64,000 nt of DNA, taken from Paenibacillus_G sp049942825. Its GTDB lineage: Bacteria; Bacillota; Bacilli; Paenibacillales; NBRC-103111. Shown here piece by piece: positions 8,394 through 18,526 of this stretch. The notes beneath the pieces were generated by a model. It searched no databases. It saw only the letters and a program-made list of their open reading frames with translations, and had not been told where the DNA came from. The DNA lies in NCBI RefSeq assembly GCF_049942825.1, contig NZ_CP187970.1:868001-932000 (forward strand), given 5' to 3'. The position numbers were made by a program, and so were the translations under genes. Numbering within the stretch: position 1 is the stretch's first letter; each line of letters starts with the position of its first letter.

Positions 8394-11300
8394 ATGAAAA
8401 TGAGAAAAGCACTGGTTATTGGACTGTCGGTATTGACCCTATGGGGACAAGCGGCAGGCGGCATACTTGCGGGCCCATCTGTTCCAGGCAGTCATGGGAC
8501 GGAATTGGCGGACGTGAGGGAGCATTGGTCGGCGGCCGAAGTGGTCAAGTGGGTGGATGCTAAGGTGCTCGAAGGGTATCCGGATGGAACCTTTCGGCCC
8601 GACGCGCCTATGACGAGGGCGGAATTTGTGACTGTGCTCCAAAAGCTGTTCGGATTCCGTATAAGTCCATCCGGCAGCCAGGCAGCTTTCGATGATATCG
8701 AAGCGGATGCTTGGTATAAGGATACGGTCACCGCAGCGCTGCAGAAAGGATACGCATCCGGGTACCCGGACAACACCTTCCGGCCGAATGCGCCGATTAC
8801 CCGAGAGGAGGCCGCCGTTCTTGCCGCCAGGGTGTTCGGGCTGGAAGTGAGGCATGACGGAGAGGGAACGATGCTCCCCTATCCGGATGGGGACCGGATC
8901 AGCGGATTTGCTCGGAATGCGGCGGAAGCCATGCTGGCAGAAGGTTCAATCACAGGCTATCCGGACGGAACCTTTCGGCCCCAAGAGCCCATTACGCGTG
9001 CCGAAACCGTAAGTCTTCTTAAGCGTCTAACCGGGGAGGTATTCCATAAGCAGGGCACGTACGGCAAAGCGGAAACCATGCCGAACGCCATCGTGAATGC
9101 CCCAGGCATCAAGCTCTCGGACGCAGCGATTGCCGGACGTCTATATTTGACCGATGGCATTGGCGGCGGAGAGGTGGCCTTGGAGCGCATGCAGGTGAAA
9201 GGGGTTACAAATATCGGTGGAGGGGGCCACGTGCAGCTGACCGACTCCACGTTCGGGACCGTAGTGATCAAGAAGCAGGAACAGGATGTCCGTGTAGCTG
9301 CGGCGGGTACTACGACCGTAGAAAGGCTGGAGGTGCGGTCGGAAGCGCTTGTGGAAGCCGCTTCTTCAGGTATGAAGGATGTGCTCATTCATACCGAAGG
9401 GCCGAATGACACCGTTACGCTGACCGGCACCTTCGGGCGTGTGGAAGTCGCGTCGGCTGACAGCCATGTCGTGGTGGCGGCCGGATCAACCATCGGCGAG
9501 CTGCATATCCTTGAGGGCGCCAAAGGAACGAAAGTGGATTCTGAAGGAGCGCTCCGAAGCTTGTCGGTCGACGCTGATGGCGTATCATTAAACGGGAAAA
9601 TGATCGCCAAAGGCGCATCATTGAAGGATGTGAAGCCACCAGGCGGGACCAGCAGCCCTGGCAGTGGCAATGCGGGCGGAGGCAGTACCCCCGGCAGCAG
9701 CAGCGGAGGGAGCGGCTCCGGTGACGGCGATGATGGCAGCAGTGGGGGCAGCGACCCCGGCGATGGCGATGATGGCGGTGGCGGAGGCAGCGATCCCGGC
9801 GATGGCGATGATGGCGGTAATCAGGGACTTGCCTACGCGGTACAGGCCGGTACTCTTCACGGAACCACCCGGATCGAAGCGATTGCGGGTGAGGGCCGTC
9901 ACCTTGCCGTCAAGGTAAGCCATGAAGTGTTAGCCCAGCCGGCAGCGGGTGACAAGGCACCTGCGGACCGGACGGTGCAGAACCCCTATGTGCCGGGCAC
10001 GGACATTAGCGGTGTCGACGCGGTAACCAATAAATATATCGGGCTGTATGAGTTGGATTCGAACCAGAAGGTGATAAGATACCGGCTCATCCAACTGGGT
10101 GCTGATCAGATCGCAGCAGAAGCATGGAAGCTCAAGTGGTCGGATGAATTCGACCAGCCGGGGGTAGATCCGGCCAAGTGGAACTTCATCGAGGGGGGCG
10201 GCGGGTACGGGAATCAGGAGCTGCAGAACTATACGAACCGTCCCGAGAACGCGCGCGTGGAGGACGGCAGCCTGGTGATCGAAGCCCGCCAGGAATCCTT
10301 CGGAGGAAGCGCGTACACCTCTTCCAAGCTCACATCCCAAGGAAAAGGCGAATGGACGTATGGCCGGTATGAGATCCGTGCGAAGCTGCCGGCTGGACAG
10401 GGCATCTGGCCTGCGATCTGGATGATGCCGGCGGATGAGGCCCTCTATGGCCCTTGGCCATCGTCAGGCGAGATCGATATCATGGAGCTGCTCGGGCATC
10501 GGCCCAATCAAATTTTCGGCACGCTTCACTACGGCAAGCCCAAAGAGGAATCCCAGGCTTCGTACATCCTGCCCGGAGGTGCAGGCTTCGATGACGACTA
10601 TCATGTATTCGCCATCGAATGGGAACCGGGTGAGATCCGGCATTATGTGGACGGCATCCTATACAGCCGGATGAACGACTGGTTTACCCGCAATGAGAAT
10701 GAGGCGGCAGCGTACACGTATCCTGCACCCTTCGACCGTGACTTCTATATGCAGTTGAATCTGGCCGTCGGTGGGAGCTGGCCCGGGAATCCGGATGCGA
10801 CCACAACGTTCCCGCAGCGGATGCTCGTCGATTACGTAAGGGTGTATGAGCTCGACGGGATGTATCGCAGTGCGGGAACCCGTCCGAAGCATGAGGTGGT
10901 GCTGCGGGAGCCTGCTGCGGATGGAAACTACGTAAGTAACGGCAGTTTTGAGAACGGATTGGATGCATGGCAGTTCCAGCCGTTTGCCCCGCCGGCGGAC
11001 CTGTTCGGCGGCATGGGAAGCGTAGCGGTGGATCAGGGCGCAGCCAAAATCACGATCGATCAGGAAGGCAGCCAAACCTATGCGGTTCAATTCGTGCAGC
11101 CGCAGATCCCTTTGGAGAAGGGAGCGGCTTACCGGCTGACTTTCGATGCCAGATCGGACGGGGAACGCACGATGGTCACAGGCATTTCGGGACCCCGGCG
11201 GAGCTACACAAGATATTTGGACGATCAGAGCGTCGTGCTGAGCTCCGGGCTTCAACGGTATTCGTATGATTTCGAGATGAAAGCAGAGACGGACGGCAGC

Positions 11301-13232
11301 GCGCGTCTGGAATTCAACCTCGGGAAGGCCGGAACACGGCCGGTTTGGATCAGCAATGTGAAGCTCATCCAAACTCAAGCGCCGGGTCCGAATCCGGTGA
11401 AGGAAGTGCTGCCGGACGGCAATTATATCTATAACGGCACCTTCGATCAGGGCGACGACCGGAAGATATTCTGGGACTTCATTACCGCGGATGGCGCAGA
11501 AGCAGACTTGAGGGTTACGAACGGGCGGCTCGGCTCCCGCCTGGTTAGAGAGCTTCAGGTGGACGTCAGGAAAGAAGGGACTGGCGCATCTTCCGTAGCG
11601 GTGAGTCAGGACAAGCTGTCTCTGGACAAAGCGTCCGCGTACAGCGTCATGTTCAGTGCAAGGGCGGATTCTCCGCGTCCCCTGGAATGGGATGTGAAGG
11701 CGGGCGACCCGCAAGATATCGAATTCCTGAGCGGAAGGCAGCTGGAGCTGACTCCCGAGATGAAGAACTATCAGTTCGACTTTGCCACAGCCGATTCGGA
11801 CCGTTCCGTCGAAGCGAAGCTCGAATTTCTGCTCGGCGACGCCCGTGGCAGCGTCTATCTGGATAACGTCCGGCTTGTGAAACGGGGAGTTCCAACGGAA
11901 GTGAACGGATGGACGCATATGGATGCTGACCAGTACTGGGGAATGCAGGGGATTCAGGTGGGCGCAGACGGGACTGTCGGCTATCTGGATGCGGGGGATT
12001 ATTTTGAATTCAAACTGAATGTCTCGCAGGCAGGCAATTATCTTGTCCAATCCAGGTTGGCCAGTGATATGAGCGAATCCTTCGCCAGACTGACCTGGCG
12101 CGATGCCAACCGGAACGTGTTGGGCACACAGGACTATGGGATCGGCCGCACAGGCGGGTGGGATAATTACCGCACGATGGACCTGGGGCAGGTTCACTTG
12201 ACTCCGGGCGTGTATTACCTGGAGATCTCAGGTGATAAATTCAACACCGATTGGGTGGAGCTGAGCCCTTCCCTGATCGACAATGGCGGCTTCGATGACG
12301 GCCTGCAGGGCTGGGATTACTTCGAAGCGGATTGGCTGCCGGGTGTAAGCCCATCCTACGCTGAAGCTAAGGATGGGAAGCTTCAGGTCAATATCGCCGA
12401 TCCGGGTACGGAAGAGTGGAACATTCAGGTGAAGCAGCCAGGCAGATCGCTCGTTAAGGATCGGTTCTATACCGTAAGCTTTGATGTGTATTCCACGATA
12501 GAGCGGAACATACGGGTGGTGGCCCAGCATGATGGAACCCAGGATAATGTATGGACGCCTTATTATGAGAAGATGATTCATCTGGACGGCACGCAGCAGC
12601 ATGTGGAAGATGCTTTTATAATGCAGCATGACTCTGACCCGAGTGCCCTCTTTCAGTTTGCGCTTGGACAGACGGGCGCAATCTCCGTCCCGCATGCCGT
12701 CTATATCGACAATGTGGTGCTGAAGGAACGGGCCACTATCCAGCCTCAAGGTGTCAATCTGCTGCCGAATTCGGATTTCTCTCAAGGGACATCCGGCTGG
12801 GTTTCTTACTCCCCGGAAGCAGATCAGCTTACGGTATCTGCTGCGGAGGAGCAGCTGAAGATCGATATCGGCACGCCGGGCAGCAATCCGTGGGATCGGC
12901 AGGTCTTCCTGGAGGGCGTTGCTTTTCAGGAAGGATACAACTATACGCTGACCTTCAAAGCCCGAACAACCAAGACGCCGAGGAAAATGAATGTGAGCAC
13001 CGGCCGGCTGAGCGGAGCCCCCGACTACGTATGGACGGGTTACCACTCCGAGGTTATCGAGCTGACAGCTGAGGAGCAGACGCACACCGTGAACTTCGAT
13101 GTACGGCAGCCCACGAATGCCAGCGGCCGTGTTAGTCTTGAGCTGGGGAACATCGACGGAGGCGGATCAGGCGGGCTGTCTGTATATATTGATGATATCC
13201 GCTTGGTGAATAACGGGCCTTCAAAGCCATAA
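8394..13232 (+). CDS. S-layer-anchored multimodular GH16 endo-beta-glucanase (laminarinase type)
   Basis: A 1612-residue exported enzyme. The start is ATG 8394, nine bases after AAGGAG, with a signal peptide at about 1-26. Three SLH repeats follow (about 36-87, 97-150, 163-214; each ends GYPDGTFRP-like plus TRAE or TREE) and bind secondary cell-wall polymer. Residues 225-415 are an uncharacterised beta-rich region. A Gly/Ser/Asp-rich linker spans 417-478. The GH16 domain (about 578-825) has catalytic Glu693, Asp695 and Glu698 in GEIDIMELL. The C-terminal part carries what look like four CBM4/9-type modules (each starting with a NGSFE/NGTFD/NGGFD/NSDFS-like turn) and one CBM6-like module at about 1165-1285. 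It should cut beta-1,3-glucan at the cell surface and feed the adjacent importer. The size and number of binding modules are notable. Confidence 0.92.
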   Translation: MKMRKALVIGLSVLTLWGQAAGGILAGPSVPGSHGTELADVREHWSAAEVVKWVDAKVLEGYPDGTFRPDAPMTRAEFVTVLQKLFGFRISPSGSQAAFDDIEADAWYKDTVTAALQKGYASGYPDNTFRPNAPITREEAAVLAARVFGLEVRHDGEGTMLPYPDGDRISGFARNAAEAMLAEGSITGYPDGTFRPQEPITRAETVSLLKRLTGEVFHKQGTYGKAETMPNAIVNAPGIKLSDAAIAGRLYLTDGIGGGEVALERMQVKGVTNIGGGGHVQLTDSTFGTVVIKKQEQDVRVAAAGTTTVERLEVRSEALVEAASSGMKDVLIHTEGPNDTVTLTGTFGRVEVASADSHVVVAAGSTIGELHILEGAKGTKVDSEGALRSLSVDADGVSLNGKMIAKGASLKDVKPPGGTSSPGSGNAGGGSTPGSSSGGSGSGDGDDGSSGGSDPGDGDDGGGGGSDPGDGDDGGNQGLAYAVQAGTLHGTTRIEAIAGEGRHLAVKVSHEVLAQPAAGDKAPADRTVQNPYVPGTDISGVDAVTNKYIGLYELDSNQKVIRYRLIQLGADQIAAEAWKLKWSDEFDQPGVDPAKWNFIEGGGGYGNQELQNYTNRPENARVEDGSLVIEARQESFGGSAYTSSKLTSQGKGEWTYGRYEIRAKLPAGQGIWPAIWMMPADEALYGPWPSSGEIDIMELLGHRPNQIFGTLHYGKPKEESQASYILPGGAGFDDDYHVFAIEWEPGEIRHYVDGILYSRMNDWFTRNENEAAAYTYPAPFDRDFYMQLNLAVGGSWPGNPDATTTFPQRMLVDYVRVYELDGMYRSAGTRPKHEVVLREPAADGNYVSNGSFENGLDAWQFQPFAPPADLFGGMGSVAVDQGAAKITIDQEGSQTYAVQFVQPQIPLEKGAAYRLTFDARSDGERTMVTGISGPRRSYTRYLDDQSVVLSSGLQRYSYDFEMKAETDGSARLEFNLGKAGTRPVWISNVKLIQTQAPGPNPVKEVLPDGNYIYNGTFDQGDDRKIFWDFITADGAEADLRVTNGRLGSRLVRELQVDVRKEGTGASSVAVSQDKLSLDKASAYSVMFSARADSPRPLEWDVKAGDPQDIEFLSGRQLELTPEMKNYQFDFATADSDRSVEAKLEFLLGDARGSVYLDNVRLVKRGVPTEVNGWTHMDADQYWGMQGIQVGADGTVGYLDAGDYFEFKLNVSQAGNYLVQSRLASDMSESFARLTWRDANRNVLGTQDYGIGRTGGWDNYRTMDLGQVHLTPGVYYLEISGDKFNTDWVELSPSLIDNGGFDDGLQGWDYFEADWLPGVSPSYAEAKDGKLQVNIADPGTEEWNIQVKQPGRSLVKDRFYTVSFDVYSTIERNIRVVAQHDGTQDNVWTPYYEKMIHLDGTQQHVEDAFIMQHDSDPSALFQFALGQTGAISVPHAVYIDNVVLKERATIQPQGVNLLPNSDFSQGTSGWVSYSPEADQLTVSAAEEQLKIDIGTPGSNPWDRQVFLEGVAFQEGYNYTLTFKARTTKTPRKMNVSTGRLSGAPDYVWTGYHSEVIELTAEEQTHTVNFDVRQPTNASGRVSLELGNIDGGGSGGLSVYIDDIRLVNNGPSKP
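9714..9818 (+). repeat. 39-base tandem repeat encoding a Gly/Asp/Ser linker
   Basis: Nearly identical units starting at 9747 and 9786, with a shorter diverged unit at 9714, encode GSDPGDGDDGG-type 13-residue repeats. They form the flexible linker between the SLH half and the GH16 domain. Such a repeat can change copy number by slippage without breaking the frame. Confidence 0.8.
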
Positions 13233-13260
13233 GAACCGACATGTAATTGAAAACATTAGA

Positions 13261-13303
13261 ATATGCTAAAAGCCCTCCGGGTTTCGGGGGGCTTTTAGCA
13301 TAT
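13261..13303. terminator. Bidirectional terminator between convergent genes
   Basis: A 19-bp stem (ATATGCTAAAAGCCCTCCG pairing with CGGGGGGCTTTTAGCATAT, one wobble) with a 5-base loop lies between the glucanase stop and the yesN-type stop. A and T runs inside the arms suit termination on both strands. Confidence 0.8.
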
Positions 13304-13312
13304 GATCGACTA

Positions 13313-14917
13313 TTAGAATTGATCCCGGTATTCCTGGGGGGTGACTCCGTATCGTTCCTTGAACACCTTGATAAAGTAATGTGCATTGGAATACCCGAGC
13401 TCCGATGAGATTTCATAAATTTTATCACTGCAGCTCTTGAGGAGATAAGCGGCTTTGTCCATCTTGGCATTGTAGATCAGCTCACTGATGCTTTGTCCGG
13501 TTTCCGTTTTATACACCTTGGACAAATAAGCGGGGTGGAGGGAGACTTGGGCGGCAATCGTCTGCAATGTTACGGTAGACAGATGGGCTTCCACAAACTG
13601 ATGAATGGTTTGTACGAGGGCGCTTTTGGAATGCTTGACCTCGTACTCCAGTTCCTTTCGGATGCCGCTCACCATGCGGAAAGTCCACTCTTCGACCAGT
13701 TGGATAGATCGGAGATGCTCCGGAGGAAGCGGAGCTCCTGCCATATCGGTCAGCAGCCGGCCATTTTTATGGGCAATATAGTAAAAGGCGGACGACAGTA
13801 CGGTGTAGGTTTCCATGAGATGCTCCTGCGAATCATTCCACTCGCTGCGGATTTCGCCGAAAATCGAGTACAGCTTCTCTTCGAAAGCATCCCAGCGTCC
13901 CGATTCGTATAGATGGATCAAGGTAGGCGGCTCGTAAAGCGATCGAATCGTTTGGACCGAAAGCGGCTCCGGATCGCCCGAGAGGGAGAGAAAGTATCCT
14001 GTGTCATTGCCGATTCTTTTGCGTAGAGCCGATAAGGAGTCCTGGTAAATCGCTTGAATGCCCTCAGGGAATGTCCCCCACTTGCCCGTCACGACCGAGA
14101 TGCCTCCGCCGAGATAAATGTTTACATTTCGCTGAAGCTGGCTGGCCAAGGACTCCAAGGCATGGTCCGAAGTATCGGGTGAATCGAAGGGAGAATTCTT
14201 GGGGGTAACGACATAAACAAGCATCTCATGGATGTCCTTACAGGACCATAATTGAAACTGCCCCGAGAACGTTTCCCGTGCAATGTTGTCAATGGCATAC
14301 TCAAACAGCAGCAAGCTGTCCGTATCATGTTTGAGAAAAAATTCCTCCAACCGAATCAGCATGACGCTAATCCGGTCCCCTTGGAAGAAGGGAATCCGGT
14401 ATTTATCAAGCTGTTCCGCTAGAGACGGTGAATTTGCGCTCCTGCCTTGAAGGAGTTCATTAAGCAGCTTATCCTTCAAGAGGGGCAAATGTTCCTCGAA
14501 AGTGCGGATCGCCTGATCGTAAGAAGCTAAGGCTTTCCACTCATCCCGCATTTGATCTGCCACATTCCGGATGGAGGCCATAAAATCGGCATCGCTGATG
14601 GGCTTCAGCAAATATTCGCTTACCTCGTGGGATAACGCTTTGCGTGCATAGTCGAACTCTGCATAGCCGGAAAGCAGAATGCATTTGGTTCGCTTATATT
14701 GACGGCGAATCGTCTCAGCCAGCTCTATGCCGGACATACCCGGCATGGAAATATCGGTGACCACGATATCGATGGCGGTGTGCTCCATGATTTGCAATGC
14801 TTCCGCACCTGAGGAGGCAGTGAATACTTCTTCAATCTGCAGCTCGCTCCACGGTATCGTTGCAGCCAAATCTTCTACAACGTAGGATTCATCATCCACC
14901 AGTAATAGGGTAAGCAC
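13313..14917 (-). CDS. AraC-type response regulator, YesN family
   Basis: A 534-residue transcription regulator. The receiver domain (1-120) has the acidic pair in LLLVDDE, phospho-acceptor Asp55 in VVTDISMPGMSG, and Lys in YLLKPIS. A long middle domain of about 270 residues is typical of YesN proteins. The C-terminal 100 residues carry two AraC helix-turn-helix motifs, including AAQVSLHPAYLSKVYK and SELGYSNAHYFIKVFKERYG. The start is GTG at 14917 after AGGAGGAACTTAA. It lies 18 bases after the YesM-type kinase gene on the same strand, so the two form one operon. It is clearly paralogous to the regulator at 22845. Likely targets are the neighbouring glucanase or lipoprotein genes. Confidence 0.93.
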   Translation of the reverse strand: MLTLLLVDDESYVVEDLAATIPWSELQIEEVFTASSGAEALQIMEHTAIDIVVTDISMPGMSGIELAETIRRQYKRTKCILLSGYAEFDYARKALSHEVSEYLLKPISDADFMASIRNVADQMRDEWKALASYDQAIRTFEEHLPLLKDKLLNELLQGRSANSPSLAEQLDKYRIPFFQGDRISVMLIRLEEFFLKHDTDSLLLFEYAIDNIARETFSGQFQLWSCKDIHEMLVYVVTPKNSPFDSPDTSDHALESLASQLQRNVNIYLGGGISVVTGKWGTFPEGIQAIYQDSLSALRKRIGNDTGYFLSLSGDPEPLSVQTIRSLYEPPTLIHLYESGRWDAFEEKLYSIFGEIRSEWNDSQEHLMETYTVLSSAFYYIAHKNGRLLTDMAGAPLPPEHLRSIQLVEEWTFRMVSGIRKELEYEVKHSKSALVQTIHQFVEAHLSTVTLQTIAAQVSLHPAYLSKVYKTETGQSISELIYNAKMDKAAYLLKSCSDKIYEISSELGYSNAHYFIKVFKERYGVTPQEYRDQF

Positions 14918-14935
14918 TTAAGTTCCTCCTAAGTT

Positions 14936-16693
14936 TTATTGTTGAGTGTAAATCCTAAGTTTAATGTTCAGTGTATATCGGATACCGCCTGCGGCCGACT
15001 CGCTCACCTGCAGTCCGGAGTCTTGGCCAAAGTGCAGCAGGGTTCGCTGGTGGACATTCCATAATCCGTAGCCCGATGATTTCGGTGTAGGGGCCAGCAG
15101 ACTGTTGCGAAGCTGCTGCAGCTGCTCCGGCTCCATGCCCACTCCGTCATCCTCTATTACGATGGTTAGCCATCTTCCGGACTGCTCCGCGCAGATACGG
15201 ATCAACCCGCTGCCAACCTTGGGTTCGATGCCATGGATGATGCTGTTTTCGACAAGCGGCTGAATCAGCAGCTTCGGGATATGGAATTCCAGTAGAGGCT
15301 CTGGTATGTCTATCACATGATCGATTCGCTGCTTTCGCAGGTTTTGTATGTTCAGATAATGGATGACCAGCTTCAACTCCTGACCCAGCGTAGTCTGGGA
15401 CGTATCCACACGGGTCAAGTAACGATAGTATTCGCCCAAGCTGAGGGCCATCGACTTAATCGATTCGGTATCGCCGACGGAGGCTTTGCTTTTAATGAAA
15501 AACAGGCAGTTGTAAAGGAAATGGGGATTAATTTGGGATTGAAGCTGCTTCATCACGGCATCCTGGGAACGGATTTGCTCCAAGTATACACGCTCGATGA
15601 GCTCCTGGATCCGATCGGCCATCTCGTTGAAGCCCATATACAGCATCCGGAATTCATAGGTCCGGATAGGCCTTACGCGAGCCGTCAGGTCCCCTTGCTT
15701 GAACTTGTTCATTACCCTGATGAACAGGGATATGGGTCTTTGTATATTCCGGTACAGCAAAGCAGACAGCACGATCCCCAAGATCAGGAGCATCACCGTG
15801 GACACGATAAAGAAATTGCGGCCTTCCTTGATCGGGACGAGCACCCGTTCGAGCGGAACATAGTCGACTAAATACCACCCGAGTGATTTCGAATGGACAT
15901 AGTTGACGAAGTACTGCTGACCATGAATCAGGATCAGCTGCGAACCATTGGAGGAGAGCGATTGCTCCTTTAGCTTGGATGCGACTTCAGTGGTGAATTC
16001 CGCTTGAGAGGTTTGATTGACGATCGTCCCGTTCTGCTGGTGAAACAAGAACGGGTCTCCTCCCGAACGTTTGAACAGATCGAGCATCTTGCGAATGTTC
16101 TCATCTTGAAAACGAGTCTCTATCACGAGATTCGGATGTTGGACGGGAGCCTTGCCACGCTGGGGGGCCGCAATCAGAAAAACAAATTCGCCCTGCTCCG
16201 ACTGCCCATGTTTGGAATAAGTCCATGATCCGGGATTCTGTCCCATGACCTGCCTGTAATCGCTGTCAAGTGAAGGCGCGGTGGAGATGGTTTCACTCGT
16301 TAACGGGAAATGCAGCAGCATTTGATTGGGCCACGAGCTGCTGGCGCTCTGCAGGGTTAATTTCTCTAGAATCGTGATTCTCAATTTATTGGCGTCGAGT
16401 AAATGATCCAAATGATTGATGTTGCGATAGTCCTGAATCGACGGATCTCGCTCAAGGGTGTAGGCGCTGATAGCCAGCTGATCGATTTGGTTCTCCATCT
16501 GACTCAGGAAGAAATCCAGCTGGTTTACGTTGCTTCGCTGAATTTCCTCGCGGACTACGCTAACATTGATGGAGTATGTATGCCGATACAGCAAGAAGAT
16601 AACGAGGAATATCATAAATACGGCGAATATCATTTTGGCAGATAGATTCGGCTGGATTTTCAATCTGGACACCTTCTTTTTGATCCAATACAC
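14936..16693 (-). CDS. Sensor histidine kinase, YesM family
   Basis: A membrane sensor of up to 585 residues with an N-terminal span (about 20-37), an extracellular dCache-like domain (40-290), a second span (295-313), a HAMP linker and a His_kinase-type core. Phospho-accepting His391 lies in QLQSQINPHFLYN. The ATP-binding N box is LVENSIIHGIEPK and the G box is VGMEPEQL. GTG 16693 has no clear ribosome site; an in-frame GTG at 16672, after AGAAGG, is an alternative start. It is transcribed divergently from the solute-binding lipoprotein gene at 16783, which may present the ligand. It shares many motifs with the kinase at 21071, such as LGWYLVDYVPL. Confidence 0.9.
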   Translation of the reverse strand: MYWIKKKVSRLKIQPNLSAKMIFAVFMIFLVIFLLYRHTYSINVSVVREEIQRSNVNQLDFFLSQMENQIDQLAISAYTLERDPSIQDYRNINHLDHLLDANKLRITILEKLTLQSASSSWPNQMLLHFPLTSETISTAPSLDSDYRQVMGQNPGSWTYSKHGQSEQGEFVFLIAAPQRGKAPVQHPNLVIETRFQDENIRKMLDLFKRSGGDPFLFHQQNGTIVNQTSQAEFTTEVASKLKEQSLSSNGSQLILIHGQQYFVNYVHSKSLGWYLVDYVPLERVLVPIKEGRNFFIVSTVMLLILGIVLSALLYRNIQRPISLFIRVMNKFKQGDLTARVRPIRTYEFRMLYMGFNEMADRIQELIERVYLEQIRSQDAVMKQLQSQINPHFLYNCLFFIKSKASVGDTESIKSMALSLGEYYRYLTRVDTSQTTLGQELKLVIHYLNIQNLRKQRIDHVIDIPEPLLEFHIPKLLIQPLVENSIIHGIEPKVGSGLIRICAEQSGRWLTIVIEDDGVGMEPEQLQQLRNSLLAPTPKSSGYGLWNVHQRTLLHFGQDSGLQVSESAAGGIRYTLNIKLRIYTQQ

Positions 16694-16782
16694 TTATTTT
16701 ACTATAGATTTAAAAACTAGAGTAAAAAATACAGGAAATTCAGTGATGGATTCCTATCTTATTTGAAGGCAGAGGATACTTA

Positions 16783-18390
16783 ATGAACCGCTTTATACTG
16801 CTTGGTATGACGGCACTCTTCTTTCTCTCCGGCTGCAGGCAGGATGGGGGGAAGGAGTCGGAGTTGATCCAGGGCACAGCGGATACGGCTGGAGGTCAGA
16901 TCGTCCAATTCAACCCGCAGAAAGACAAGTATGATCCTCCGGCAGTGATGACCGTCGCTGCAGCAGTGAATCCGGAGATGACGTTCAAGAATGGCGAGAC
17001 GCTCGAGAACAATGTACACACCCGCTGGGCGAAGGAGCGGCTTGGTATCGATATCCGTTACTTGTGGACCATTCCGAATCAGAATCATTCTTTCGATACC
17101 AAACTAAGATTGGAGCTTGCTGCCGGACGGCCATTACCCGATGTGCTTCCCGTTAGAGGTGAGGTTGTGCACGAATTGATCGACTCCGGTCAGTTTATGG
17201 AGGTGGGGGAGCTCTTCGAGCGATATGCTTCGAGGTCTTGGAAGGAGGCGATGGATACCGATCCATCCGTATGGCATCCCTATATGAGAAACGGCAAGAA
17301 GTATGCGATACCCATTTTGGATTATGAGTATTCCTCCGATCCTGTGCTGTGGATCCGTGAGGACTGGCTGAAGCGGTTGAACCTTAAGGCGCCGGAAACC
17401 ATGGATGAGCTGACTGAGGTGATGAAGGCGTTCTCAACTGGGGATCCGGATGGCAATCACCTGAAGGATACGTATGGACTGGCGGTCGGTTTTAAGAACG
17501 GCATGAACAGTTGGATGGCCGATGCCGACTGGATCTTCGGAGGGTTCGGCAGCGTTCCAGGACAGTGGAATGCCGGAGATGGAGGCAGGCTCGAATACGG
17601 CTCGGTAGATCCGGGAGCCGAGACCGCTTTGGCCCTATTGCAGAGGTGGATGAAAGAAGGGTATATCTCCAGAGAAGCCGAATGGTTTGATGAGCTGCGT
17701 GCCGCCCAGCAATTCGCCTCGGGGGAGGCGGGGATCGTTGCCGGACCGATCTGGATGAAATATTGGCCGCTCGGTGATATGTTGAGCAGGAACAAGGACG
17801 CGGTGATCGCCGCATATAAGATACCCTCCGGCCCGGACGGTAAGGTTGCACGCAGGGGCAGCCTGCTTAACAACGGAGCAGTGCTGATCAACAAGGATAT
17901 GAAGCATCCGGAGCTGTTCTTTACGTATCAGAATTATTTGTTCGATCACTACGCACAGCAATCCGGTGAATTCAAATACGGATTGGCCGAAGGCTATGAT
18001 TGGGTGAGGACACCAGAGGGGCAGGAGTCGTCGAAACCCAGCGATATCCCCGGCGGGTATGTACGGGTGGCGGCGTATACATTGACATTTGACGGAGCGA
18101 GAATTCCGGAAGCATGGAACAGGAATGTTGTACCTGAAGATGTTCCTGTTCATAAAGTGCTGCTGAGCCAGGCTGATGCCTCGAAGCAAGACATGTTTCG
18201 GGGGGCCCCGACGGAAACGATGGGACTGAAAGGGGAACTGCTCAAGAAGTTGGAGAAGGAAACCTTTATTCAAATCATTTATTCACGGCTCCCGGCTGCG
18301 GCCTTCCGTGAATTTACGAGATCATGGAGAGGGCTCGGGGGTGAACAGATCACAGAGGAAGTGAACCAGTGGTATGACGAGGTGAAGTAA
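16783..18390 (+). CDS. Solute-binding lipoprotein, LplA/YtcQ-like
   Basis: A 535-residue extracellular binding protein of the large-ligand type found next to YesMN systems in Paenibacillus. The short signal peptide ends in lipobox LSGC (Cys18). The mature part includes ETLENNVHTRWAKERLGIDI and DYEYSSDPVLWIREDWL, typical of this subgroup. ATG 16783 follows AGAGG at a suitable distance. No permease gene accompanies it. It is divergent from the YesM-type kinase across an 89-base gap, so it may act as a ligand-capturing partner of the sensor or use permeases encoded elsewhere. The ligand is unknown; the flanking glucanases suggest a glucan oligosaccharide. Confidence 0.87.
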   Translation: MNRFILLGMTALFFLSGCRQDGGKESELIQGTADTAGGQIVQFNPQKDKYDPPAVMTVAAAVNPEMTFKNGETLENNVHTRWAKERLGIDIRYLWTIPNQNHSFDTKLRLELAAGRPLPDVLPVRGEVVHELIDSGQFMEVGELFERYASRSWKEAMDTDPSVWHPYMRNGKKYAIPILDYEYSSDPVLWIREDWLKRLNLKAPETMDELTEVMKAFSTGDPDGNHLKDTYGLAVGFKNGMNSWMADADWIFGGFGSVPGQWNAGDGGRLEYGSVDPGAETALALLQRWMKEGYISREAEWFDELRAAQQFASGEAGIVAGPIWMKYWPLGDMLSRNKDAVIAAYKIPSGPDGKVARRGSLLNNGAVLINKDMKHPELFFTYQNYLFDHYAQQSGEFKYGLAEGYDWVRTPEGQESSKPSDIPGGYVRVAAYTLTFDGARIPEAWNRNVVPEDVPVHKVLLSQADASKQDMFRGAPTETMGLKGELLKKLEKETFIQIIYSRLPAAAFREFTRSWRGLGGEQITEEVNQWYDEVK

Positions 18391-18397
18391 ATGCAAG

Positions 18398-18438
18398 AGA
18401 AGGGGTGCCGATGAATGAGATCATCGGTCACCCCTTCT
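18398..18438 (+). terminator. Hairpin after the lipoprotein gene
   Basis: The arms AGAAGGGGTGCCGATGA and TCATCGGTCACCCCTTCT pair over about 17 bp with one mismatch and a 6-base loop. No T-run follows, so termination may be weak. It sits between convergent genes. Confidence 0.55.
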
Positions 18439-18526
18439 GTGGTATGCCTGGCGCAGGCATCAACTATACGGTGACAGTCAGGAACAAGAAATGGAAACTA
18501 ATTCCATATAGTGTTTGTTTTGGGCT

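Noticed and set aside
10659..12197. 512-codon minus-strand frame inside the glucanase gene
   Set aside because: It lies within the CBM region of the real gene, has no ribosome site and encodes no known motif.
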